A stretch of 20,982 nt of DNA from Actinomycetota bacterium. Its GTDB lineage: Bacteria; Actinomycetota; Acidimicrobiia; Acidimicrobiales; Iamiaceae. Positions 6,750-14,804 of this stretch are shown here, piece by piece. The notes under the pieces were generated by a model, which saw only the letters and a list, made by a program, of their open reading frames with translations, searched no databases and had not been told where the DNA came from. A program made the position numbers and the translations under genes. Within the stretch, counting starts at the first letter, position 1. Each line of letters starts with the position of its first letter. The stretch spans positions 1-20,982 of the forward strand of contig JAFDWI010000119.1 in the NCBI GenBank assembly GCA_018268545.1, given 5' to 3'.

Positions 6750-8253
6750 AGAACGTGTAGAAGGTCCTCGCGACGACACTCAGCCACCACAGGTTGAGGC
6801 CCACGAGGAAGACGATCGGCGCGACGGCGGTGACGGCGACCCGAAGACCGCGAAGCCCCGGGCCGTCGGTGCGACGTGTGGGCAACAGGAACAACACGAG
6901 CGGCAGATACGGGATGAAGTACCGCCCCTGCACGTAGAAGATCGTCCGTGCTCCGGGAGGATCCGCCGAGATCGCCACGCCGAACTCGATCAGCCAGAAC
7001 GCGACGAACCCGATCGCACCGACGATGCTCCACGTGAGGACGCGGTCTGCCCGACCTCGTCGGGCGAGCGGTTCGCGCGGTGCGCCGTCGGCGAACAACG
7101 GGAGCACGATCGCGGCCACGACCGCGCTGAGCAGCCACCACGGTTGGATCGGCGCGTTGGTGACGATCGTGACGACCTCGCCGACGATCGCGTGGAGCTC
7201 ACCGGGATGCACCCACCCGCGGTAGACGGCCTCGGCGAACTGTCGTGGGTGCGCGCGGATCCAGGGTGTCGACACCAGGCTGTCGGCGCCGTAGTAGATC
7301 GCGACCCGGGTTTTGGTCACGACCGCCAGCGACCAGGCCGCCACGATCGCGCCGGCGGCGCCGATCGTGGCGGCACCGAAGACAAGCCGTCGACGCATCG
7401 AACCGAACACCGACGTCGGAACGAGCAACGCGAGCGCCACGAGCGGTGCGTTCACGGTCTTGCACAACACCAGCGCCACGAGCACCGATGCGTAGACGAC
7501 CAGCGTGCGGGTCGACGCCGGGATACCCCGACGGCCGCGGTCCACCAGGTCGAGGGTGAACGCCGCGGCGACGAAGGCGACGCCGAGCGACACCGGGTCG
7601 GCGGAGATCGTCCCCGCGGTCTGGATCGCGGCAGGCAGCACGCCGATGGCGAACAGGAACGGTTTGCCTCGTGGGGCGAGCCGGATCGCCCAGCACACGA
7701 GCGCCACATACGCGAGCATCTGGATCAGGCGTGCACCGTAGAACGCGGGCACGATCCCGCCGATCGATCGGCCGATCCGGTACCCGACCAGCGCGGGAAC
7801 ATAGGGCAGCGGCGCATTGATCTCGGTGTTCCCGATCGGGGTCGTTCCGTTCGTGTGCAGCGGTGAGGAGGGGCCGCAGTGGACCGTGGCGAACTGCCAG
7901 CCCCACTTGGCCGGCGGCTTCATGAGGTGGATGAACCCGAGTGTCCGGTAGGTGGCGAGGCAACCGTCGATCCGGTAGTCCGCCGGCGCGTCGCTCGTCC
8001 GTGGTGGCACGAGGTATCCGCGGTCGATCGTGACGACCCGTGCGATGTGGGTGAACTCGTCCGCGCCGCGGATGACCGGTGTGACGATCGCGGACGCGGT
8101 GCCGATCAGGATCCCGACGATCGCAAACCACGCCACCCAGTTGATGCCGTGGTCGGATCCTTTCGGCGGCGGCAATGTGGCCCGGGTTGCGCCGTCGTCG
8201 GCGTCACCTTCGTCGGGGCGCTGCGCGGTGGCGTCATCGGTGCCCACTGCCAT
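6748..8253 (-). CDS. DUF2142 family multi-pass membrane protein
   Basis: A 501-residue integral membrane protein. After a polar N-terminus of about 37 residues come a first membrane helix (about residues 38-60) and the segment VTPVIRGADEFTHIARV, where an Asp-Glu and a His follow the first helix, as in DUF2142 and related GT-C-fold proteins. Roughly ten more hydrophobic segments follow, and near the C-terminus YVQGRYFIPYLPLVLFL matches the family's second signature. Such proteins are thought to be glycosyltransferase-like and to act at the outer membrane face; no activity is proven for this one. The first in-frame ATG after the tRNA is 8251-8253, directly next to the tRNA-Phe CCA. GTG two codons later is possible. 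A longer frame to 8289 would run into the tRNA and is rejected. Confidence 0.82.
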   Translation of the reverse strand: MAVGTDDATAQRPDEGDADDGATRATLPPPKGSDHGINWVAWFAIVGILIGTASAIVTPVIRGADEFTHIARVVTIDRGYLVPPRTSDAPADYRIDGCLATYRTLGFIHLMKPPAKWGWQFATVHCGPSSPLHTNGTTPIGNTEINAPLPYVPALVGYRIGRSIGGIVPAFYGARLIQMLAYVALVCWAIRLAPRGKPFLFAIGVLPAAIQTAGTISADPVSLGVAFVAAAFTLDLVDRGRRGIPASTRTLVVYASVLVALVLCKTVNAPLVALALLVPTSVFGSMRRRLVFGAATIGAAGAIVAAWSLAVVTKTRVAIYYGADSLVSTPWIRAHPRQFAEAVYRGWVHPGELHAIVGEVVTIVTNAPIQPWWLLSAVVAAIVLPLFADGAPREPLARRGRADRVLTWSIVGAIGFVAFWLIEFGVAISADPPGARTIFYVQGRYFIPYLPLVLFLLPTRRTDGPGLRGLRVAVTAVAPIVFLVGLNLWWLSVVARTFYTF

Positions 8254-8329
8254 TGGTGGTCGGGACCGGCGTCGATCCGGTGACCTCACGCTTTTCAGGC
8301 GTGCGCTCTGCCAACTGAGCTACCCGACC
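8254..8329 (-). tRNA. tRNA-Phe (GAA), CCA encoded
   Basis: A complete 76-nt cloverleaf on the minus strand. The acceptor stem pairs GGTCGGG with CCCGACC, the D-arm is GCTC/GAGC, the anticodon stem CACGC/GCGTG encloses the loop CTGAAAA with anticodon GAA, and the T-arm is ACCGG/CCGGT. The 3' CCA is encoded at 8254-8256. It lies 49 nt downstream of tRNA-Asp in the same direction, so the pair is probably one transcript that continues into the DUF2142 gene. Confidence 0.96.
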
Positions 8330-8378
8330 TCGTGGCCGGAATCGTGTCCGTGATGCACGGACGGCGATCCGGTTCGAG

Positions 8379-8451
8379 CGGTCCCGACGAGATTTGAACT
8401 CGCGACCTCCGCCTTGACAGGGCGGCGTGAACTCCAGGCTTCACCACGGGA
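8379..8451 (-). tRNA. tRNA-Asp (GTC), CCA not encoded
   Basis: A complete 73-nt cloverleaf on the minus strand. The acceptor stem is GGTCCCG/CGGGACC with G as discriminator, the D-arm is GTGA/TCAC, the anticodon stem CCGCC/GGCGG encloses CTGTCAA with anticodon GTC, and the T-arm is GCGAG/CTCGT (one wobble pair) around TTCAAAT. CTC, not CCA, follows the discriminator, so a CCA-adding enzyme is needed. Confidence 0.96.
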
Positions 8452-8496
8452 CCAGATGTGGCATCCCCTCCGGTTCGTGACCTTCGGGAACAGCGA

Positions 8497-8502
8497 AGGA
8501 TA
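8497..8502 (-). promoter_or_regulatory. Possible -10 box TATCCT for the tRNA operon
   Basis: On the minus strand TATCCT lies about 45 nt before the tRNA-Asp 5' end, a reasonable place for a tRNA promoter with a short leader. No clear -35 is seen, so this is tentative. Confidence 0.3.
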
Positions 8503-8556
8503 GCCGAGGGGCGACATCGACCGCACACCCGTGACGCGTCGGCGGTCGTCCGACCC

Positions 8557-8562
8557 TACAAT
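8557..8562 (+). promoter_or_regulatory. -10 box TACAAT, probable leaderless promoter of the uORF and c-di-GMP gene
   Basis: TACAAT is close to the ideal -10 and ends 8 nt before a GTG at 8571. GTGACG at 8531-8536, 20 bp upstream, is a weak -35. The main gene's ATG is 29 nt further on, so the leaderless start codon is that of the small upstream ORF. Confidence 0.55.
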
Positions 8563-8570
8563 CGAGACCC

Positions 8571-8603
8571 GTGAGCAGTCTCGATGCTCGTCTGGCATCA
8601 TGA
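8571..8603 (+). CDS. 10-codon upstream ORF coupled to the GGDEF-EAL gene
   Basis: The frame GTG-AGC-AGT-CTC-GAT-GCT then CGT-CTG-GCA-TCA ends in TGA at 8601-8603, encoding a 10-residue peptide (first residue Met; then SSLDARLAS). Its GTG is 8 nt after a strong -10 box, as expected for a leaderless start, and its stop overlaps the ATG of the next gene as ATGA. The main gene has no Shine-Dalgarno site of its own, so the uORF probably delivers ribosomes to it. Whether the peptide has any function beyond that is unknown. Confidence 0.45.
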   Translation: MSSLDARLAS

Positions 8604-10993
8604 CGGTGAGGGACATTGTGTCGGAAAACGCACGGATCGAGATCGACAGGTCGGGACGGGTCGTCGCGTTCGACGCGCAAGGAGCCGCCCTTCTCGGCGC
8701 CGAACCTTCGGCATTGGTCGGTCGTGCACTCGTCGAGCTCATCAACGACAGCGACCTGGACCGTCTGGAAGAGGCGATCATTTTCGGCGAGGGGTGTTCA
8801 CGATCGACCGGCGAATCGGCCATCGTGCGACTCCTGCACGCAGACGGTCACTCGATCTGGGTCGATCTGGTGCCCGTCGCCGAGCACAACTCCCCGGATG
8901 CGGCCACGATGGTTTTCGATGCCCGACCGTTCCGTCGTTCCGAACCCGCCGACGTCGACACGTCCGAACCCGACCCGTACCACGCGTTGGTGCAGCGCTC
9001 GGCCGACATCGTGATGATCGTCGACCCCGAAGGCACGGTCCGGTTCGTCAATACCGCGATGGAACGCCTGCTCGGCCTCGAACCCGACGCGCTGGTCGAG
9101 ACGAACGTGATCGACATCATCCACCCCGACGACCACGACCTGGTGACCGAGGTCGTGGTCGACGTCCTCGCCGAGCCGACCGAACCCCAACCCTTCGAGT
9201 TCCGCACCCGTCACGCGGACGGCTCCTACCGCTGGATCGACGCCTGGTTGCAGAACCTCATCGACAATCCAGCCGTCGGCGGGTTGCTCGGGACCGGCCG
9301 TGACGTCACCGACCGTCACCGCGCCCAGGTCGCACTCCAGGCGAGCGAGGCCCGCTTCCGGTCGCTGGCGTCCTCGTCGCCGAGTGCGATCTTCGAAGTC
9401 GACGACGAGGGCGCGCTGCGCTTCGCCAACGACCGGTGGCGTGAGGTGACCGGGCGCACCATCGCGGAGACCTCCGATGTGTTCGGGGTGCTCGAAGCAT
9501 CCGACGCCGAGCGCCTGCGACGGCGCTGGCGGGACGGGGCGCGGGCCGTCGGCCTCGACGAAGACGTGCGGGTCGCGAGACCCGACGGTGAGCGTCGGTG
9601 GGTCGAGCTCCACACGAGGCCGGTCGTACATGACGACGACGAGATGGCGACGCACGTCGGGATCCTGCACGACGTGACCGACGTGCACGTCGCCCAGGAC
9701 GAGTTGCAACATCTCGCGACGCACGACTCCCTGACGGGGCTCCCGAACCGGGCGCTGCTGCTCGAACGGCTCGGTGTCGCGGTCGAGGCACTCGCGGGGA
9801 CGGACCAGATGCTGGCGCTGTTGTTCGTCGATCTCGACCGGTTCAAGGTCGTCAACGACAGCCTCGGGCATCACGCCGGCGACGCGGTGCTCACCGCGGT
9901 GACCGGCCGGCTCGACGCGCTGGTACGCCCCGTCGACCTGGTTGCACGTTTCGGTGGCGACGAGTTCGTGGTCCTGTGCGATCCGATCGACGACCGCGAG
10001 CAGGCGGTGGCACTCGCGGAGCGCATCCGACGCGAGGTCGCCGGCGGGGTCGACGTCGACGGTGAGACCGTGCACGTGTCGGTCAGCGTCGGCGTGGTGA
10101 TCGGCACGGCCCAGAGCACCCCGGAAACGTTGCTCCGCGATGCCGACGTGGCGATGTACGCGGCGAAGACCAGAGGACGGGATCGGGCGCAGGTCTTCGA
10201 CGACGCGATGCACCGCGCCGCGGTCGAGCGGCTGTCGGTCGAGGCGGGCCTCCGTCGGGCACTGGAGCGGTTCGAGTTCCGGCTGCACTTCCAACCGATC
10301 GTCGATGTCGCATCGGGTTCGGTCGCAGGCGTCGAAGCACTCGTACGTTGGGAGCATCCCGAACGCGGGTTGCTCGCGCCCCGCGATTTCCTCGGGGTCG
10401 CCGAGGAGTCCGGCGTGCTGCGCGCCATCGGACCGTGGATCCTCGAACACGCGTGCAGCCAGGCGGTGTTGTGGCCGACACCCCCGGGTCGAACACCGCC
10501 TGCGCTGTTCATCAATCTCACGGCAGCGCAGATCGCGAACCGCCAATTGGTCGACACGGTCGAACGGGTGGTGGCCGACACCGGTATCGACCCTTCACGC
10601 CTGGTGCTCGAGGTCACCGAGGGCATGTTGATGACCGATGCGGACGAGACCGCCGAGTTGCTCGCCGCATTGCGGACCATCGGCGTGCGGATCGCCATCG
10701 ACGATTTCGGTACCGGATATTCGTCGCTGAGTTATCTCACACGGCTCCCGGTCGACGTGCTCAAGATCGATCAGAGCTTCGTGGCCGGACTCACGTCGTC
10801 GGACGAGGATCGGGAAGTCACCGGAGCGATCATCGCCCTGGCCCATGCGCTCGGCCTGGTCACCGTTGCCGAAGGCGTCGAGGATCCCGGGCAACTCGAG
10901 GCGCTCGGAATGTTCGGATGTGAACTCGCACAGGGGTTCTGGTTTTCGCCGCCGTTGCCGGCCGAGCAGGTGGCCGAGGCCCTCGCCCGGTGA
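8600..10993 (+). CDS. PAS-PAS-PAS-GGDEF-EAL cyclic-di-GMP signalling protein
   Basis: A 797-residue protein without membrane segments. Three PAS-like sensor domains (roughly residues 10-120, 130-250 and 255-380) precede a GGDEF domain whose GGDEF motif is intact at 452-456, with an RxxD product-inhibition site (RPVD) five residues before it. The EAL domain has EAL at 579-581 and the supporting motifs NLTAAQ, EVTEGML, DDFGTGYSSL, KIDQSF and AEGVED. Both synthesis and breakdown of c-di-GMP therefore look chemically possible; which dominates probably depends on the PAS signals. The ATG at 8600 overlaps the uORF stop. A longer frame to 8531 would start upstream of the -10 box and is unlikely. Confidence 0.93.
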   Translation: MTVRDIVSENARIEIDRSGRVVAFDAQGAALLGAEPSALVGRALVELINDSDLDRLEEAIIFGEGCSRSTGESAIVRLLHADGHSIWVDLVPVAEHNSPDAATMVFDARPFRRSEPADVDTSEPDPYHALVQRSADIVMIVDPEGTVRFVNTAMERLLGLEPDALVETNVIDIIHPDDHDLVTEVVVDVLAEPTEPQPFEFRTRHADGSYRWIDAWLQNLIDNPAVGGLLGTGRDVTDRHRAQVALQASEARFRSLASSSPSAIFEVDDEGALRFANDRWREVTGRTIAETSDVFGVLEASDAERLRRRWRDGARAVGLDEDVRVARPDGERRWVELHTRPVVHDDDEMATHVGILHDVTDVHVAQDELQHLATHDSLTGLPNRALLLERLGVAVEALAGTDQMLALLFVDLDRFKVVNDSLGHHAGDAVLTAVTGRLDALVRPVDLVARFGGDEFVVLCDPIDDREQAVALAERIRREVAGGVDVDGETVHVSVSVGVVIGTAQSTPETLLRDADVAMYAAKTRGRDRAQVFDDAMHRAAVERLSVEAGLRRALERFEFRLHFQPIVDVASGSVAGVEALVRWEHPERGLLAPRDFLGVAEESGVLRAIGPWILEHACSQAVLWPTPPGRTPPALFINLTAAQIANRQLVDTVERVVADTGIDPSRLVLEVTEGMLMTDADETAELLAALRTIGVRIAIDDFGTGYSSLSYLTRLPVDVLKIDQSFVAGLTSSDEDREVTGAIIALAHALGLVTVAEGVEDPGQLEALGMFGCELAQGFWFSPPLPAEQVAEALAR

Positions 10994-11025
10994 CGTGTGG
11001 TCGGCGGCGCAGTCGGCCACCGGGG

Positions 11026-11031
11026 TAGATT
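11026..11031 (+). promoter_or_regulatory. -10 box TAGATT, probable leaderless promoter of the aldo/keto reductase gene
   Basis: TAGATT ends 7 nt before ATG 11039, with no ribosome-binding sequence between. No distinct -35 element. Confidence 0.6.
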
Positions 11032-11038
11032 GCGCGCC

Positions 11039-12025
11039 ATGAGCGATGAGCCCCGCACGCTGGCCGGATCCGATGTCACCATCCCCGTGATGGGTGTCGG
11101 TTGTTGGGCATGGGGCGACAAGCGGGTGTGGGGGATGGGTGGCTACGACGCGTCGCTCACGATGGACACCATCGCGGACGCGTGGCGCACGTCGATCGAC
11201 GCCGGGGTCACGCTGTTCGACACCGCCGAGGCCTACGGCGAAGGTGAATCCGAGCGGATCATCGGCAAGATGATCGCGGACGACCCCGAACGTGCGTCCC
11301 GTGCCGTCATCGCGTCGAAGTTCATGCCGATGCCGTGGAAACTGAACGTGAAGCGGTCACTCGTCGACGCGGCGAAGGCGTCGCGGGAACGGCTCGGTGT
11401 CGAAGCCATCGACCTCTACCAGATCCACGGGCCGATCAGCCTGCGGGGGATTCCCGCGCAGGCCGAAGCGCTCGCCGAAGCGCACGCGCAGGGCGTGGTG
11501 CGCGCGGTCGGGGTCTCGAACTTCTCGCCGAAGGAAACCCGCCAGTGGGACACCGAGCTCCGCAAGCGTGACCTTCGTCTGGCATCCAATCAGGTCGAGT
11601 TCTCGCTGCTGCGGACGATTCCGATCTCGTCGGGGCTGCTGGAGACCTGCGCCCGACTCGACGTCGTGCTGATCGCGTACTCGCCGATGGGCCAGGGCCG
11701 CCTCACCGGCAAGTACTCGGCGTCGAACCCGCCGCCGGGCAAACGGAACTTCTCCACCTATTCGATGGACAAGATCGATCCCCTGGTCGATCGGATGCGT
11801 CGGATCGGTGCCGCGCACAACGACCGGACGCCCGCCCAGGTGTCGTTGCGTTGGCTGATCGAACGAGGGGCCGTACCGATTCCCGGCGCCAAGAACGGCG
11901 GCCAGGCGGCCGACAACGCCGGTGCGCTCGGGTGGACGTTGACCGCCGCCGAGTTGGCCGAACTGAACGAGGCGGCGTTTCCCGGGATCTGGGGTGTCGC
12001 GAACCGGATCTGGCAGCACGGCTGA
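11039..12025 (+). CDS. Aldo/keto reductase
   Basis: A 328-residue NADPH-type oxidoreductase with the (beta/alpha)8 fold of the AKR family. The catalytic tetrad is visible: Asp61 and Tyr66 in FDTAEAYG, Lys94 in ASKF and His130 in YQIHGP. The cofactor region PIPGAKNGGQAADNAGALGW near residues 285-304 fits the family. The start is ATG 11039, set by the leaderless -10 box; the longer frame upstream enters the preceding gene. The substrate is unknown. The similar-sized relatives in Actinobacteria and plants are general carbonyl reductases or voltage-channel beta-like AKRs. Confidence 0.92.
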   Translation: MSDEPRTLAGSDVTIPVMGVGCWAWGDKRVWGMGGYDASLTMDTIADAWRTSIDAGVTLFDTAEAYGEGESERIIGKMIADDPERASRAVIASKFMPMPWKLNVKRSLVDAAKASRERLGVEAIDLYQIHGPISLRGIPAQAEALAEAHAQGVVRAVGVSNFSPKETRQWDTELRKRDLRLASNQVEFSLLRTIPISSGLLETCARLDVVLIAYSPMGQGRLTGKYSASNPPPGKRNFSTYSMDKIDPLVDRMRRIGAAHNDRTPAQVSLRWLIERGAVPIPGAKNGGQAADNAGALGWTLTAAELAELNEAAFPGIWGVANRIWQHG

Positions 12026-12106
12026 CCCGGCGGCTCATCCCGGCCACCGCACCCGCGGCCGCGCTCGCACCAGCGGCCGACCTCGGCCGACGTCGGGGTC
12101 GGGCGG

Positions 12107-12112
12107 TACGTT
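12107..12112 (+). promoter_or_regulatory. -10 box TACGTT, probable leaderless promoter of the mesaconyl-CoA hydratase gene
   Basis: TACGTT ends 8 nt before ATG 12121. The 95 bp between the two genes are otherwise GC-rich with short CGGCCG dyads that might terminate the upstream transcript. Confidence 0.55.
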
Positions 12113-12120
12113 TGGTGGTC

Positions 12121-13155
12121 ATGGCCAAGACCGATCCGGGAAACTTCTTCGAGGACTTCCACCTCGGGCAGGTGATCCACCACGCCACCCCACGGACCCT
12201 GACCGAAGGCGACCGTGCCCTGTACGGGGCGATCTACCCGAGCCGGTTCGCGATCCCGTCTTCGGCGCCCTTCGCTCGTGGGTGCGGTCTCACCCCGGCG
12301 CCCCTGGAAGATCTCATCGGGTTCCACGTCGCGTTCGGCAAGACCGTCGCAGACGTGTCGCTCAACGCGGTCGCCAACCTCGGGTACGCCGAATGCCGGT
12401 TCCATCGGCCGGTCACCCCAGGCGACACGATCGCCACCTCGTCGGAGGTGATCGGCCTCAAGGAGAACTCCAACGGCAAGACCGGTGTGGTGTGGGTGCG
12501 GTCCACCGCGGTCGACGAAGCCGGCGAAACCGTGCTCGACTGGGTCCGGTGGGTGATGGTCCGAAAGCGTGACATCGATGCGCCCGCACCTGAAACCGTG
12601 GTTCCGGAACTCGCGACTGCCGTCGAAGCAGACGACCTGATCGTGCCGGATCGTCTCGACTTCTCGCGTTACGACTTCGCCGCCGCCGGGTCGCCGTACC
12701 GCCTCGGCGACCACGAAGTCGGCGAGAAGATCGACCATGTCGACGGTGTCACCCTGACCGACGCCGAACACATGATGGCCACCAGGCTCTGGCAGAACAC
12801 CGCGAAGGTGCACTTCAACACCTCGGTGCGCGACGACGGTCGACGCCTGATCTACGGCGGCCACATCATCTCGATGGCACGGGCGTTGTCGTTCAACGGG
12901 TTGGCGAACGCCGCGATGATCGTGGCGATCAACGCCGGTTCGCACACCGCGCCGGCGTTCGCCGGCGACACCGTGTATGCGTGGTCCGAGGTGCTCGACC
13001 GGGTCGAACTCGACGCGCCGGGCGTCGGCGCCATGCGGCTGCGCCTGGTTGCGACGTCGGGTCACGACGAGACCATGACCCTTCGTGGCGACGACGGCAA
13101 ATACGCCCCCGGCGTGCTGTTGGACCTCGACCTGTGGGCCCTCTGCCCGAGTTAG
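12121..13155 (+). CDS. mch: Mesaconyl-CoA (2-methylfumaryl-CoA) hydratase, double hotdog MaoC type
   Basis: A 344-residue protein with two hotdog (MaoC-like) halves, about residues 10-155 and 180-335. It shares long near-identical stretches with the Chloroflexus/Rhodobacter Mch proteins as I recall them, such as PGNFFEDF, NAVANLGYAECRF, DWVRWVMVRKRD, GEKIDHVDGVT and IYGGHIISMARALSFNGLAN. The enzyme interconverts beta-methylmalyl-CoA and mesaconyl-CoA in the ethylmalonyl-CoA pathway or 3-hydroxypropionate cycle. No partner gene (Ccr, malyl-CoA lyase, mutase) is nearby in this window, so its pathway here is inferred. The ATG 12121 follows a -10 box by 8 nt. Its stop is 4 nt from the stop of the convergent minus-strand gene. 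Confidence 0.87.
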   Translation: MAKTDPGNFFEDFHLGQVIHHATPRTLTEGDRALYGAIYPSRFAIPSSAPFARGCGLTPAPLEDLIGFHVAFGKTVADVSLNAVANLGYAECRFHRPVTPGDTIATSSEVIGLKENSNGKTGVVWVRSTAVDEAGETVLDWVRWVMVRKRDIDAPAPETVVPELATAVEADDLIVPDRLDFSRYDFAAAGSPYRLGDHEVGEKIDHVDGVTLTDAEHMMATRLWQNTAKVHFNTSVRDDGRRLIYGGHIISMARALSFNGLANAAMIVAINAGSHTAPAFAGDTVYAWSEVLDRVELDAPGVGAMRLRLVATSGHDETMTLRGDDGKYAPGVLLDLDLWALCPS

Positions 13156-13159
13156 TCGT

Positions 13160-13875
13160 TCACGCGTTCGCAAGGCGCGCGGCGTAGTAGTCGGCGAGGC
13201 CGCGGAGCATCGCCGCACCATCGCCTTCGAAGACGGGACCGTGCATGAGCGCGAGGCGGTTCGGTTCGAGATCGGCCAACGCCCGGATGATCGGAGCGGT
13301 CGTCGGGTGATCGCCGTCGCTCCGAGGAGGTCCTCGGTGTCGGTGGCCCGCGTGAGCAGATCTGCGTCGGTGCTCACCGGATCCGACGGGCCCATCTGGG
13401 TGAAGAGGTCACCGACGCACAGGGTCCCGGTGGTCTCCTCGTAGATGAGCCCTGCGTCCCAACCGTGGGGCACGTGCGGCGTGTCGATCCAACGCACTCG
13501 GCGGCCACCGAGGTCGAGTACCTCGCCGTTGCCGAGTGCCCGCGGAGCCCGATCCGCCATGTCGCCGAGCGACACCAGAACGCCGGTCAACCCGTGGACG
13601 ACCTCACTGGTGGGCGCCCCGGCCAACCAGTTGTTCATCGCTCCACACTCGTCCGCCTCGTAGTGACCGAAACTCAACCAACGGAGCTTGTCCATCGGAA
13701 CGACCGTCGCCACCGCCGCCGACACGGCATCGAACGCGCCGCGATGACCGAGATGGAACAGCAACGGCTCCTCTGCGTCGACGAGGATCTGGTTGAAGAC
13801 CATTCCGGGCGGGTCGGACCACGTCGAGATCCGGTACAGCCCGTCTGCGAACTCGTCGATGCGAATGTCGTCCAT
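13160..13875 (-). pseudogene. Metallo-beta-lactamase-fold diiron protein, frameshifted
   Basis: The N-terminal 190 residues are well preserved: the metal-binding HxExD is at 71-75 (HYEADE), with His134/His137 and Asp156 in GDLF, a pattern like the oxygen-binding diiron domain of flavodiiron proteins. After about residue 190 the original frame turns into Arg/Ser-rich nonsense, while the -1 frame continues with PTTAPIIRALADLEPN, an MHGPVFEGDGAA block and a TGA at 13160-13162. One missing C in the transcript-strand C-run (GGG at 13305-13307 on the plus strand) explains this and restores a 238-residue protein. It may be a pseudogene or a sequencing error. The start is ATG 13875, with GGAGG at 13881-13885 on the minus strand. 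A second ATG four codons upstream is less likely. Confidence 0.8.
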
Positions 13876-14027
13876 GGCCGCCTCCATTGCAGGGTCAGTC
13901 AGGCAGAAACCTCGTGCGGGTTCCCGGGCCGTGCCGCGAAGAACGGACCCAGATCAGTTGGCGACCGGACTCCGACGGCCGATCGGGCCGGACGCCGGCT
14001 CCGTGTGAAGCCTGAATCCGAGCTCGG

Positions 14028-14729
14028 TCACTCCAGCATCTGATCGACGACGAAGCCAGCAAACTTTGGTGGCGGACCGTTCTGCTCGGGGATGTCGACG
14101 CCCAGCTCGGTAAGCGCCAAGCGCAGGTCGTGGGTGCCGGTCACCTGCACCGCGTGCATCCCGAAGGCGCGGGCGCCGGCGACGTTCTGGTGGACGTCGT
14201 CGAAGAGCACGACGCGGTCCGCCGTCACGCCGAGGGTGTCGATCACCGCCCGGTAGCACGCCGGTTCGGGTTTGCGGTGACCGAGCTCATGTGAGGTGAA
14301 AATGCGACCGAGTGGTGCCAGCGCCGGACGGTACCGGGCCGACCACGCTCGGGCATGCGTCGCGTTCGTGTTGGACAGTGCGGCCACCCGATGGTGCGAT
14401 GCGGTCGTCGCAGCCAGCACGTCGGTGATCCCGGAGCACAACTCGCCGAAGATCGCGTTCCAACCTTCGATGAGTTCGTCTGTCGACAGTTCGACATCCA
14501 GCCGGGCTCGGAGCAACGAGAAGTACTCGTCCTCGCCGAGCTCACCGCGTTCGAAGCGGCAGGTGTCCTCGTCGAAGCGCAACCTGGATCCGAGCGTCGA
14601 CTCGTCCACGCCGGAACGTCGTGACCAGGACGCGATCGCCCTCGACCAGTCGAACTGGAAGACCACGCCGCCCAGGTCGAACAGGATGACGTCGATACGC
14701 GATCCATCGAGGGTGATCGGCTCGCTCAC
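14028..14729 (-). CDS. HAD-superfamily phosphatase, YihX-like
   Basis: A 233-residue cytoplasmic HAD hydrolase. Motif I is ILFDLGGVVFQFD with the nucleophile Asp18; the second Asp is replaced by Gly, as in the FDLGGV branch that includes YihX-type sugar-phosphate phosphatases. Motif II is AALSNTNATH, motif III the Lys in GHRKPEPACYR, and motif IV VVLFDDVHQNVAGA. An alpha-helical cap lies between. It starts at GTG 14729. A GATACT -10-like box (14736-14741, minus strand) ends 6 nt before it, fitting a leaderless transcript. It is followed after 152 bp by the frameshifted lactamase-fold gene and diverges from the GH79 gene. The substrate is unknown. Confidence 0.87.
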   Translation of the reverse strand: MSEPITLDGSRIDVILFDLGGVVFQFDWSRAIASWSRRSGVDESTLGSRLRFDEDTCRFERGELGEDEYFSLLRARLDVELSTDELIEGWNAIFGELCSGITDVLAATTASHHRVAALSNTNATHARAWSARYRPALAPLGRIFTSHELGHRKPEPACYRAVIDTLGVTADRVVLFDDVHQNVAGARAFGMHAVQVTGTHDLRLALTELGVDIPEQNGPPPKFAGFVVDQMLE

Positions 14730-14735
14730 CGGGGC

Positions 14736-14741
14736 AGTATC
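14736..14741 (-). promoter_or_regulatory. -10-like GATACT, possible leaderless promoter of the HAD gene
   Basis: GATACT on the minus strand differs from TANNNT only at the first base and lies 6 nt before GTG 14729. Weaker than the other boxes. Confidence 0.4.
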
Positions 14742-14804
14742 GCAGACCGCGCTCCACGCGGGCTACGGGTGCTCGCTCGGCCCCAGGTGTGACAACGTGG
14801 CGTG

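Noticed and set aside
13162..13320. Programmed -1 frameshifting in the lactamase-fold gene
   Set aside because: The site does not fit an X-XXY-YYZ slippery heptamer and I see no convincing downstream pseudoknot; a lost base is simpler.
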